From: Klebsiella pneumoniae
GTDB taxonomy: Bacteria; Pseudomonadota; Gammaproteobacteria; Pseudomonadales; Pseudohongiellaceae
Assembly: GCA_945869725.1 (NCBI GenBank)
Contig: CAMBPO010000005.1
Location: 1-64,000 of the forward strand
Reading direction: 5' to 3'
DNA: 64,000 bases
Positions 17,850 through 26,920 of the stretch are shown here, piece by piece. The first letter of the stretch is position 1. Each line of letters opens with the position of its first letter. Both the position numbers and the translations under genes were made by a program. The notes beneath the pieces are model-generated. The model was not told where the DNA came from, searched no databases, and saw only the letters and a list, made by a program, of their open reading frames with translations.

Positions 17850-19973
17850 ATGCCAATGTTTATTTGTCACCCTGACAAGCCGATATCCAAGAACCATTTT
17901 GTGCAATTTTTGTTGGCGGGCAGCCTGCTGATCGCACCTTCCTCGGTGTTGATGGCACAAATCCCGGACACACACACTTTCACCGAGGATCAGGCGCTTG
18001 CCGGCGCCACGGCTTACGAACAGCACTGTTCCGCGTGTCATGGCCGAACCATGGCCGGTGGGACCGGCGGGCCGGCACTCAGTGGGGCAGCTTTTGGTAC
18101 ACGCTGGGCGGGCCGGGATATTGGCTCGTTGATTAGCTTGATCACCAATTCCATGCCACCAGGCGGCTCGCAACAACTCTTGCCAGGGGACTTTCTGAAC
18201 ATCACCGCGCATATGCTGCGTACAAATGGCGTTCGTGCCGGAACATCACCTTTGGTTGCCGGCGCGACTGTGACTCTCGCGGAAATGCCGCGCAACACCA
18301 ATACAGGCACCCGCACCGCCTCAGCTGACGCGCCAATCGGGGTGATCGTGGCGGGCAGTATTGAAAACTATGAGCCGCTAAGCGACAACGATCTGACCAA
18401 TCCCTCACCCGACGACTGGCTGATGTGGCGGGGCAATCCCCAGGCATGGAGTTACAGCAAGCTTGACCAGGTTAACCGCGACAATGTCAGTGACCTGACA
18501 CTGGAATGGGTCTGGAACATGCACGAAGGTGACTCCGAACCCTCACCGGTTGTCGCCAACGGCATCATGTACCTGATCAATCCCGGCAATGTCGTGCAGG
18601 CGCTGGATGCGCGCACAGGCGAACTGATCTGGGAACATGCCGCAGGACCCGCTACTGGCGAGGACATGCGCAACATCGCGCTGTACAAGGATAAAGTGAT
18701 TCAGGCAACCACCGATGCACGCCTGATTGCACTGGACGCCCGCACCGGACAGCAGGTTTGGGAAACCATCATTGCCGACAGCAGCAAAGGCTTTGCCAAT
18801 TCCAGCGGGCCGCTGATTGCTGACAACAAGATTGTTGTGGGACTGGCCGGGTGCGCCACTTACATCCCGGAAGAGTGTTATGTCAGCGCTTATGATGCCG
18901 ACACCGGCGCGCTGGCCTGGCAATTCAACACCATCGCCAAAACCGGAGAAGCGGGGGGTGATACCTGGGGCGGACTCGATGATCTGTTTCGCGCCGGGGG
19001 TGAAACCTGGATCACCGGCAGTTACGACCCGCAGCTGAGGCTGACCTACTGGGGCGTTGCGCAAGCCAAGCCCTGGGCTCCCCCCAGCAGGCACATGTCC
19101 ATTCATGATGCCGGTCTGTACACCAACGCCACCATCGCGCTGGACATTGATACTGGCAAACTGGCCTGGCACTTCCAGCACGTGCCGGGCGAAGCACTTG
19201 ACCTGGATGAAGTGTTTGAACGTGTATTGGTTGATCAGGACGGCAGACAGTTGGTTTTATCGATTGGCAAACACGGCATTCTGTGGAAAAACGACCGGGT
19301 TACCGGTGAATTTCTGGGCTTTACGGAAACCATGTACCAGAATGTGTTCACCCACATTGACCCGGTAACCGGTGCGGTGACCTATCGGGACGACATTATC
19401 AATGCTCAACTGGACGAGTGGATCCCCGCCTGCCCAAGCAGCGCTGGCGGTAAAAACTGGCATGCCATGAGTTACCACCAGCCAACCGGCTCTCTGATTG
19501 CACCACTGAGCCAGACCTGCCTTGATAACCGCGCGCGGGCAGTCGAGCTGGTTCCCGGCTCCGGCGGCCTCGCCTCCAACCGCCGCTTTTACGAGATGCC
19601 GGAAACCAATGGTAACCTGGGCAAACTTGCCGCCTATGATGTGACAACCATGACGGAATTGTGGAGTTACGAGCAACGCGCCTCATTTATCACCGGCGTG
19701 CTGTCAACCGCAGGTAATCTTGCGTTTGTCGGCGATCTGGACCGTCGTTTCCGGGCCTTCGATGCGGTAACCGGAGAGATACTCTGGCAGACGCGCCTGG
19801 GAACCGCAGTTCAGGGCCATCCTCTGACATTCAGCATAGATGGCAAGCAGTACATTGCTGTGACCGCTGGCAATGGCGGCACCAGCCCCCGTCAGGTTCC
19901 TAATGCAGTCTCTACAGAGATCAGACCGCCACGGACCGGTAACGCCGTGTATGTGTTCAGCCTGCCGGACTGA
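17850..19973 (+). CDS. Quinoprotein dehydrogenase with N-terminal cytochrome c
   Basis: The ATG at 17850 is preferred because AGGTG precedes it by 9 nt; an in-frame GTG lies at 17838. A signal sequence ends near SVLMAQ. A cytochrome c domain follows with CSACH (residues 64-68 in the longer numbering) and possible axial Met in NSMPPGG. From about residue 165 a PQQ alcohol-dehydrogenase propeller begins, with repeats such as [15 protein letters not shown], the region [16 protein letters not shown], and [14 protein letters not shown]. In the common quinohemoprotein alcohol dehydrogenases the heme domain is C-terminal, so the order is reversed here. It is divergent from the sensor kinase, with 52 bp between the annotated starts. 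The substrate is probably an alcohol or aldehyde. Confidence 0.85.
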   Translation: MPMFICHPDKPISKNHFVQFLLAGSLLIAPSSVLMAQIPDTHTFTEDQALAGATAYEQHCSACHGRTMAGGTGGPALSGAAFGTRWAGRDIGSLISLITNSMPPGGSQQLLPGDFLNITAHMLRTNGVRAGTSPLVAGATVTLAEMPRNTNTGTRTASADAPIGVIVAGSIENYEPLSDNDLTNPSPDDWLMWRGNPQAWSYSKLDQVNRDNVSDLTLEWVWNMHEGDSEPSPVVANGIMYLINPGNVVQALDARTGELIWEHAAGPATGEDMRNIALYKDKVIQATTDARLIALDARTGQQVWETIIADSSKGFANSSGPLIADNKIVVGLAGCATYIPEECYVSAYDADTGALAWQFNTIAKTGEAGGDTWGGLDDLFRAGGETWITGSYDPQLRLTYWGVAQAKPWAPPSRHMSIHDAGLYTNATIALDIDTGKLAWHFQHVPGEALDLDEVFERVLVDQDGRQLVLSIGKHGILWKNDRVTGEFLGFTETMYQNVFTHIDPVTGAVTYRDDIINAQLDEWIPACPSSAGGKNWHAMSYHQPTGSLIAPLSQTCLDNRARAVELVPGSGGLASNRRFYEMPETNGNLGKLAAYDVTTMTELWSYEQRASFITGVLSTAGNLAFVGDLDRRFRAFDAVTGEILWQTRLGTAVQGHPLTFSIDGKQYIAVTAGNGGTSPRQVPNAVSTEIRPPRTGNAVYVFSLPD

Positions 19974-20021
19974 CCGGCCAGGCAATTCCCAGTGAACTAC
20001 CCGCTCCCTGACTGGCATTCA

Positions 20022-21800
20022 TCAGGGGGCGGATTGCGACAATGGATACAACAACAGCAGCGTTGTCACCGCTGTCACTCCCACCACAATATTCATGGGA
20101 ATGCCTGCTCGCAGGAAGTCGCTGAAACGATATCCACCCGGCCCATACACCATTAGATTGGTCTGATACCCCAATGGAGTCGCAAAACTGGCAGACGCTC
20201 CTATCATGATGGCCAGCATAAAGGGTTCCGGATTCAACCCAGCCTGCTGAGTAATGGCCAAGGCCAGCGGCACCATAATCACCGCTGCCGCATTATTGGT
20301 GATGGTTTCTGTCAACAAGGTGACCGCGGTATAAATGAGGACCAGCAACAACCAGGGGCGGCCGCCACTGAGCGCAACCAGATTCTCAGCCAGGGCTGCC
20401 GCAACACCGGTTTTTTCCAGGGCAGCACCCAACGCAAAAGATGCAGCTATGGTAATCAGCACAGGCACATCGAGGCTCTTCTCGGCCTGACTGACGCTCA
20501 GGCAGCCGGTTAGCATCATCGCACCGACGGCCAGCAATGCCGCGTTTAACATGCTGATCAATCCAAACCCGGCAGCCACGACTGCCGTTCCCAGAATAAT
20601 CCAAGCCAATACCGCTTTTTCATGGCGCGGGGCTTCTTTTTCCAGATCATTGACGACCAGAAAGTCCTTGTTGTAGCGCTGCCGCGACACAAACGCAGGC
20701 CGAGCTTCCAACAACATGGTATCGCCGGGCTCAATGATGATGTTGCCAAGGTTACCCTCGATCCGCTCGCCGTTTCTGGCAAGCGCCAACACAATGGCTC
20801 CATAGCGGTCATGAAACTTGGAACTGCGCACCGTTTCACCAATCGCCGCGCACGACTGAGACACCACCACCTCCACTAATCGCCGTTCAGCGCGGTCTTC
20901 CGTCAACGGTGTTGCATTACCCATCGAGGCAGTCAGCCCATTGATCCGCAGCAAGTCAGTAATTGCATCGGTCTCACCTGCAAATACCAGTCGGTCAGAG
21001 GCCTGCAATCGTTCTTCAGACGGTGCGGCGGTGACCACGCTGTTGCCGCGACTGATCTCGACCAGATACAGTCTCTCCAGATTACGTAACCCAGCCTGTT
21101 CGACGGTTAGTCCAACCAAAGGACCGTGGGGATCCACCGCAACCTCCACGGTAAACTCACGCATATTGGCAAAGGGCTTTTGAGTGCTGCGATCAGGCAG
21201 CAGGCGTGGCAACACCAGAATCATAAACACAGCGCCCGCCAAGGCGACGGCCAGACCCACCGGAGTGATCGCAAAAATGCCAAAATCCTCACGTCCGGTA
21301 ATTGCCACATACTGACCGGCAACCACAAGATTAGTGCTGGTCCCAATCATAGTGATGGTACCGCCAAGAATTGCGCCGTAACTCAAAGGGATCAGCAGGC
21401 GTGACGGTGCAATGCCAGTCTTGCGCGACCAGGCATTAACGGCGGGGATCATGGTGGCAACTACAGGGGTATTGTTCAGAAAGGCGCTCAGTGGCAGCAC
21501 TGGCAGCAACAAACGCACAATGGCGCCCCGAGTGGTGGCAGGTTTACCTAGTAATCGATTGACCAGCAAATCGATGCCGCCCGATGCGTGTAATCCGGCA
21601 GCAACAGCAAACATCGCAGCGACGGTAATCAATCCACTGTTTGCAAATCCCGACAGCGTCTCAGTCGGAGTCAATACACCCGCGACACTCAACAGCGTCA
21701 GCGCAGCCATCAACACCACATGTGCCGCCAGGCGTGTGGTGATTAACACCGCCTGCACACCAACGGTAAGCGCCAATGACAACCAAGCTTGCCAATCCAT
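20022..21800 (-). CDS. SLC13/DASS-family permease with two TrkA-C domains
   Basis: This is an inner membrane carrier of about 592 residues. The ATG at 21800 is chosen over a GTG 12 nt upstream because GAGGTGG lies at the right distance before it. The N- and C-terminal helical halves each carry an SLC13-type re-entrant motif: SAFLNNTPVVA in the first, TETITNNAAAV in the second. About 180 cytoplasmic residues between them form two TrkA-C-like (RCK-C) regulatory domains, as in the bacterial YfbS/SacI type. Such proteins move sulfate, dicarboxylates or other anions with sodium; the substrate cannot be told from sequence. It is convergent with the quinoprotein gene. Confidence 0.85.
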   Translation of the reverse strand: MDWQAWLSLALTVGVQAVLITTRLAAHVVLMAALTLLSVAGVLTPTETLSGFANSGLITVAAMFAVAAGLHASGGIDLLVNRLLGKPATTRGAIVRLLLPVLPLSAFLNNTPVVATMIPAVNAWSRKTGIAPSRLLIPLSYGAILGGTITMIGTSTNLVVAGQYVAITGREDFGIFAITPVGLAVALAGAVFMILVLPRLLPDRSTQKPFANMREFTVEVAVDPHGPLVGLTVEQAGLRNLERLYLVEISRGNSVVTAAPSEERLQASDRLVFAGETDAITDLLRINGLTASMGNATPLTEDRAERRLVEVVVSQSCAAIGETVRSSKFHDRYGAIVLALARNGERIEGNLGNIIIEPGDTMLLEARPAFVSRQRYNKDFLVVNDLEKEAPRHEKAVLAWIILGTAVVAAGFGLISMLNAALLAVGAMMLTGCLSVSQAEKSLDVPVLITIAASFALGAALEKTGVAAALAENLVALSGGRPWLLLVLIYTAVTLLTETITNNAAAVIMVPLALAITQQAGLNPEPFMLAIMIGASASFATPLGYQTNLMVYGPGGYRFSDFLRAGIPMNIVVGVTAVTTLLLLYPLSQSAP

Positions 21801-21897
21801 GCCAACACCCACCTCAGGTTATAAAGTGGGCAAGTATACTGACGGCCTGCTTATTCCATTAAAGAATATTTAATACTATCTATATTCCATCTAAGAA

Positions 21898-22767
21898 TTA
21901 TTTGAATCGGGTAGCGAGCGTCCCGCGCCGGTAGTCGTCAAGCGCCTGCTCAATCTGCTGACGGGTATTCATCACAAAAGGCCCATATTGCACAATCGGC
22001 TCACCCAAGGGCTTCCCTGACAGCAGCACGACCCGGGTGTCGTTTGCCATCGGGGTCAACAGCACGGTGTCACCTGTGCGCTGCAGCCGTGCTAACTGCC
22101 CACGATTAACGGTTGTACCTGCCTCGCCCAGCGCTACGCTGCCTTCATACACATAAACCAGGACTGTTGTGCCGGCAGCCAGCACAATGTTATGAGCAAT
22201 TGAAGCCGTTCCAAACATAAGATCTAGATACACCGGTTCGGTGTCCGGGCGATTGACGGTTCCCTCCAGAACCTGATCATCCAGCACTGCAGATCCTGCG
22301 ATCAGCTTGGCTGTCACATCGTGAAACCGCACCACTGGTATGCTCGAAGAGGGAATATCGCTGTAGGCTGGCGATTGCATCTTGCTGTATGCAGGCAGAT
22401 TCAGCCACACCTGAAATCCGCGCATCCGCCCCTGGGTCTGCTTGGGCATCTCTGAGTGGATAATGCCTGAACCAGCCGTCATCCACTGGACATCGCCGCT
22501 TTTCAGATCACCGACGTTACCCATGTGATCCTGATGCTCCATGCGTCCTTCAAGCATGTAAGTGATAGTCTCGAATCCCCGATGAGGGTGTGGAGGAAAA
22601 CCTCCGATGTAATCATTCGGATCAAACGATCCAAATTCGTCCATCATCAGGAAGGGATCAAAGCGCGCCGGATCACCACTGCCTCCGAACACTCGCAACA
22701 GTTTTACACCATCCCCGTCAGACGACGGCCGGGCAATGACAATTTCTTCAACAGTCTTGACACTCAT
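21898..22767 (-). CDS. Pirin family protein
   Basis: This 289-residue bicupin protein carries the pirin metal motif in its N-terminal half: HPHRGFETITY, then EHQDHMGN, and GSGIIHSEMP. Pirins bind iron or another metal; some act as quercetin 2,3-dioxygenases, others as redox-sensing regulators. The start has a GGGGGG-type ribosome site. It is divergent from a LysR-type gene at 22822, a common pairing in which the regulator controls the pirin gene; here the regulator is broken. Confidence 0.9.
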   Translation of the reverse strand: MSVKTVEEIVIARPSSDGDGVKLLRVFGGSGDPARFDPFLMMDEFGSFDPNDYIGGFPPHPHRGFETITYMLEGRMEHQDHMGNVGDLKSGDVQWMTAGSGIIHSEMPKQTQGRMRGFQVWLNLPAYSKMQSPAYSDIPSSSIPVVRFHDVTAKLIAGSAVLDDQVLEGTVNRPDTEPVYLDLMFGTASIAHNIVLAAGTTVLVYVYEGSVALGEAGTTVNRGQLARLQRTGDTVLLTPMANDTRVVLLSGKPLGEPIVQYGPFVMNTRQQIEQALDDYRRGTLATRFK

Positions 22768-22821
22768 GATGTGCCCCCCTTAATGATTCGCCACATGCTA
22801 AACAGTTTATCGGTTGTTATG

Positions 22822-23677
22822 ATGCAATTAAACGCCATGATTGATCTGATTATCCGATCAGTTTCGGCATCCGCAGTCCAGCGTCAGTTACGCCATTGCA
22901 AAATTGAACGAACAATTACCGAGTCCGGTATTGGAACTCTCCGGGCGCAAAGCGGTGCTGACGCCGGATGGACAGGTCATGTACCGCCGCGCCACCGAAC
23001 TGCTACAGCAGGCGCTGGCGGCAGAGCACACCGCGGCTCAACTGGCAAAGGGCATAGAGCCCGAAGTGGTGATTGCGGTGGATGGACTGTTGGAGCCCGG
23101 GCAATTACTGCCGGTGCTGGACAATTTTTCCCGGACGTTCCCCATGACCCGGCTGCGCGTACTGGAAACTCAGCTATCCGGCACAGAAGAAGCTTTACTG
23201 GAGAGAAAAGCAGATATTGTGATCCTCCATCAGATACCGATAGGTCATATCGGAGTGCCACTCTGTGTCGTGAAAATGATCGCCGTGGCACACCCAAGCC
23301 ACCCTTTGTCTGTATCGCCGTCGGATACCGGAATCAACGACTTTCAGTTACGCAGCTGGCGCCAGGTGGTTATCAGGGACAGCGGTCAACGGCGGGTGCA
23401 GGACGCAGGATGGCTGGGATCGGAACAACGCTGGACGGTCAGTCATTTCAGCACCAGCCTCAAAGTACTCAAGACCGGGCTGGCCTTTGCTTTTATGCCT
23501 TACGACTGGGTAAAGGCCGAGATTGACGCTGGCAATCTGAAACAACTGCCACTGAGCCTTGGCGCTGAGCGCCGGCTGCCGATGCACCTGATGATGACCG
23601 CAGCCGGGGATTGTGCCGGACCCGCAACAACCGCGCTGTTCCGGATGCTACGCGAACATTTCAAAACACCCGCTTAA
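22822..23677 (+). pseudogene. LysR-type regulator with deleted/frameshifted DNA-binding domain
   Basis: The C-terminal two thirds, from about 22880 to 23677, reads as a normal LysR effector-binding domain after a partial helix-turn-helix (QSSVSYAIAKLNEQL). The start of the helix-turn-helix, MQLNAMIDLII, is visible at 22822 but in a different frame. About 26-29 bp seem to be missing between the two pieces, judged from LysR spacing. A protein made from an internal start would lack DNA binding. The gene is divergent from pirin and overlaps the end of the esterase gene by 4 bp. Either it is a recent pseudogene or the assembly has a small deletion. Confidence 0.75.
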
Positions 23678-25236
23678 CGACGACGATCCATCACGCGGTC
23701 AAACAGCGCCCAATTGTCAGGCAACAGGTTCTGTTCGGCACTGATTTGAGCGCCAAACAACAGGTAATTGCGCTCAGCGTTGCTGTAGGGCTTCCATTCA
23801 GGTTGACCCGGTGCTGACGGCACACCGTGATGTGCAAAATTGACCCAATAATCCGACATCACATCACCCAGCCGGTAATCTATCGCGGTGGGCTGATTGC
23901 TCAAGGTATGAACCGTGTTAAACGCGTAGGCGATCTCCGATGCGTGATAAGCGCCAAGCTCCTGAGCCATAGGACCCGGTGGCCGGTGCGTGAAGAAATA
24001 CAGATAGGCCGGCTGCTGGACATGCCGTGTCAGATTAGCCCAGGTCACCATATGCCAGCCAAACACGGAATCACGAAAACTGTCGAGGCTGGACTTGCGG
24101 ATGTCGGCCGACGGGTAAACCTCAAGCACCATCTCTGCCAAATCGCCATAGATGGCATTCACCTGTTGTTCGTAGGCCTGCGGTGTAGCGGGCAGACTTG
24201 AACCCGCGCCCAGTGTTGTGCCCTCCTCGGCATTAAATCCAACCAGTATGGGAACGCTGTTCTGACGCCCTCCGGAGAATTGAACATAGGGCTGCTCTGG
24301 CAAGACCCAGCCATCCACGATGCCATCTGATCTGAAACTGTGCTCAGCTGCCGCGTCCAGCAGCTCTCTGGCAGGAACAGCCCGCATTGCAGCCAGATCG
24401 GCAGCCCCCATCAACTCTGCCAGACGCGTACCGGACGAACTGGCCGAGGCACCGGCAGACGTTTGCTGATCCAGCGCCACCCGCGTATCCATACGCGCGC
24501 CGCTTTGTGCGATGGCTTTATGGAACAACCCATTCGCAAGTGGACTTGCTGTCAGAAAATGCACGCTCCAGGCACCCGCCGACTCACCGAAAATGGTCAC
24601 ATTTGCGGGGTCTCCTCCAAAAGCACGAATATTCTCCTGTACCCAGCGCAGCGATTGTATCTGATCGAGGATGCCGTAATTGCCCGCTGAAAAATGCTCA
24701 GACTCTGCGATCAGCTCCGGGTGGGCAAAGTAGCCGAATACCCCCAAGCGGTAATTGACAGTCACCAAAACAACATCCTTCAGCGCAAGCTCGCTGCCGT
24801 CATATGTCTCGATTGCCCCGGATCCCCGGGTGAGTGCCCCGCCGTGAAACCACACCATCACAGGCTTGTTGGCATTTTCGTCAGCCGCTGTCCACACGTT
24901 CAGATACAGACAGTCTTCGCTGCTGACACGTGCCGGGCGGTAAAAAAATGAGCCTTCCGGATAGGGCTGCTGCATACAGTCCGGGCCAAAATCAGTTGCC
25001 AGTCGCTCACCCGTCCAGCCAGGAGCCGCCTGTGGGGCAGTCCAGCGCGCTTGCCCCACAGGCGGCGCGGCAAACGGGATACCTTTGTAGACTGAGACAC
25101 GGTTATTGCGACTGGAGTACTCACCAATCAGTTTACCCTGCGCGGTTGTCACTACCGGCGCATTATCCTGAGCATGCACTGGGGCCAGAGCATGCAGGAT
25201 CAGAAGCAGACACAGTGATTTGAATTTGATTGTCAT
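23674..25236 (-). CDS. Secreted type B carboxylesterase
   Basis: This 520-residue alpha/beta hydrolase of the carboxylesterase/para-nitrobenzyl esterase family has a signal peptide at 1-22. The oxyanion loop VWFHGGALTRGSG lies near 129-140, the nucleophile S219 is in FGESAGAWS, and a catalytic histidine is likely in GAYHASEIAYAF. SEDCLYLNVW is the family signature. It would hydrolyse esters in the periplasm or outside the cell. The natural substrate is unknown. It overlaps the convergent LysR remnant by 4 bp. Confidence 0.92.
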   Translation of the reverse strand: MTIKFKSLCLLLILHALAPVHAQDNAPVVTTAQGKLIGEYSSRNNRVSVYKGIPFAAPPVGQARWTAPQAAPGWTGERLATDFGPDCMQQPYPEGSFFYRPARVSSEDCLYLNVWTAADENANKPVMVWFHGGALTRGSGAIETYDGSELALKDVVLVTVNYRLGVFGYFAHPELIAESEHFSAGNYGILDQIQSLRWVQENIRAFGGDPANVTIFGESAGAWSVHFLTASPLANGLFHKAIAQSGARMDTRVALDQQTSAGASASSSGTRLAELMGAADLAAMRAVPARELLDAAAEHSFRSDGIVDGWVLPEQPYVQFSGGRQNSVPILVGFNAEEGTTLGAGSSLPATPQAYEQQVNAIYGDLAEMVLEVYPSADIRKSSLDSFRDSVFGWHMVTWANLTRHVQQPAYLYFFTHRPPGPMAQELGAYHASEIAYAFNTVHTLSNQPTAIDYRLGDVMSDYWVNFAHHGVPSAPGQPEWKPYSNAERNYLLFGAQISAEQNLLPDNWALFDRVMDRRR

Positions 25237-25324
25237 AACAAAGCCCTTGATGGCAGATTTTTATGCAGGTGTCTTCTATAGCATGTTTTGAAAGGCATCG
25301 CGAGTTTGGCAAATCGCAGGTTTT

Positions 25325-26284
25325 TTATCTCCGGCTGGATATTTTTGACTGAATGTCTGCCAGTGTCTGTGTAAATGCGGCATCCAGCCTCACAGCCTCA
25401 CTGGCCAGGCGTATCGCTTCTTCAGTTTGCCCGAGCTCCAGCATCAGCCACGCGAGGTTGTTGTGCGCAGCCGCTGACGAGGTATCAACCGCCAGCAGCT
25501 GCTCCAACACTGAAGCGGCATCCTGAACCAGCCCCTGCCCGGACAGATGATTACTCAGGCCCAATGACATCAGGTCACTCGCAGGCCAACGTTGAACACC
25601 GGCTCTCCAGGCTGCTGTCACAGACTCTTCACGCAAAATCGGTTCCGCATCAGCAAGCATTTGAAAGTAGCGGGTCTGATTGTTGTCAACCGGCATCTTT
25701 CCCGGGGGCAGGATAACCACCGCCCAATGTGCGGCGCGCGCCCATGTCCGCTCAAACACAGCCATCGGCATCTCATAGTCGCGGCGAGTACCCGAACGCA
25801 AGGTGAGGGTGCCATCGATCAGATCAAATCCGACTACCACCGCATAATGCCACTGTGGCCAGCGCGACAATCCAAGATTTTGCATCACCAAGACCGGCAG
25901 ACCTGCCGCCACTTCCTGCAACATACTGTCCAGGGAGGCAGGCAATACATACGGCAGCCTGTTGTAACGGCGCGCTGTCGCCAGCATTTCTATCTGCAAA
26001 GAACCCTGGCGGGCGGGAATATACACTTGTGATACCAGCTCATCCGCAGTCACTTGCTGCTGGCTGTAGGCAAGCACGGTGGCCAGAGCGGCTGGGCCAC
26101 ATTGATAAGCCTCTTGCGGAAAAAAGCCGACATCGGCAAGCAACACCGGCGAACTCAATCGCCCCGGTTGTTGTTCTTGTAACAGCCTGGTTTGGGGTGC
26201 AGACAGACACGCCGACAGGCCAAACAACACCAGCGCTGCAACCAGACACAAGCGCACAGACTTGTGTTGCAAGCAGCAGCGCAT
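25325..26284 (-). CDS. PA2778-like C39-fold cysteine peptidase lipoprotein with TPR
   Basis: The start at 26284 follows the stop of the upstream gene by one base, so translation is coupled. Residues 1-26 form a lipoprotein signal ending GLSAC (lipid on C26). A C39-type papain-like domain spans about 45-170, with catalytic Cys62 (YQCGPAALATV) and His146 (QWHYAVVVGFD). TPR-like repeats (NNLAWLMLELGQTEEAIRLA) fill the end. C39 domains usually cut double-glycine leader peptides, but this soluble periplasmic form is not fused to an ABC exporter and its target is unknown. Its partner at 26286-26681 is the PA2779-type protein. Confidence 0.85.
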   Translation of the reverse strand: MRCCLQHKSVRLCLVAALVLFGLSACLSAPQTRLLQEQQPGRLSSPVLLADVGFFPQEAYQCGPAALATVLAYSQQQVTADELVSQVYIPARQGSLQIEMLATARRYNRLPYVLPASLDSMLQEVAAGLPVLVMQNLGLSRWPQWHYAVVVGFDLIDGTLTLRSGTRRDYEMPMAVFERTWARAAHWAVVILPPGKMPVDNNQTRYFQMLADAEPILREESVTAAWRAGVQRWPASDLMSLGLSNHLSGQGLVQDAASVLEQLLAVDTSSAAAHNNLAWLMLELGQTEEAIRLASEAVRLDAAFTQTLADIQSKISSRR

Positions 26285-26285
26285 A

Positions 26286-26681
26286 TCAGAGACCCGGGAA
26301 GATGTCGGTGACCCCGGCAATATCCAGCAACATAAACACCACCAGCACAAAGATCAGCGTTTCAAGTGCTCCCTCTCCGGCAGGCAGCGTATCTATCTGT
26401 GCTGCAAGCGTCGCCAGCTCACTGGCCGTCAGGCTGGCAATGCGTGCCTGGGCATCAGCCACATCAACGCCCCTTGCCTCAAGCAGCGACTGTACCTCGG
26501 CACGATCCAGGAATGCACTGACGTGTGCACGCTGCTGATCAACACGGGTCTCCTGCACCAATTGCTGGGTAGTTACCATTGTGGAAGGGGCTGCCAGCGC
26601 TGCCGATTGCATCATGACGCCAGCCAGCAGTGCGGTCGCCAGCATTCCTATTGAAGCCATTTTGCTCAGAGTTAATTGCAT
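26286..26681 (-). CDS. PA2779-like small membrane protein
   Basis: This 131-residue protein has an N-terminal signal sequence (about 1-30, ending AALAAP) and a C-terminal hydrophobic helix (ALETLIFVLVVFMLLDIAGV). The middle part is helical (VSAFLDRAEVQSLLEARGV, ADAQARIASLTASELATL). The plan matches the PA2779 family found beside C39-type peptidases of the PA2778 family. It is first in this two-gene operon. It may be the substrate or the membrane anchor of the peptidase; no work known to me settles this. Confidence 0.82.
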   Translation of the reverse strand: MQLTLSKMASIGMLATALLAGVMMQSAALAAPSTMVTTQQLVQETRVDQQRAHVSAFLDRAEVQSLLEARGVDVADAQARIASLTASELATLAAQIDTLPAGEGALETLIFVLVVFMLLDIAGVTDIFPGL

Positions 26682-26920
26682 TTGTTCATTCCTTGTTATC
26701 CGATGAAACCCTTACGGGCATGTCATTTGCCATCACATTCAGCCAGAGTCACCCTGACAACTCACGGTCGGTATTAACCTACAGGTTTGTCGGACAAGTC
26801 AAACACGCTGCCTGCGTGCCCGCTGCCGGGCTGGACGGGATGATTGCCATTCACAGCAGCGAATCACATAATGCCAACACTTAACGTTGCCAGGCAACGC
26901 TGCCGGAAAAGGTCACTCCT

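Noticed and set aside
18543..19181. 212-codon open frame on the minus strand
   Set aside because: It is antisense to the quinoprotein propeller repeats and shows no domain.
22525..23526. 333-codon open frame on the plus strand across pirin and LysR
   Set aside because: It covers the start of the LysR remnant but otherwise reads the wrong frame and runs antisense to pirin.
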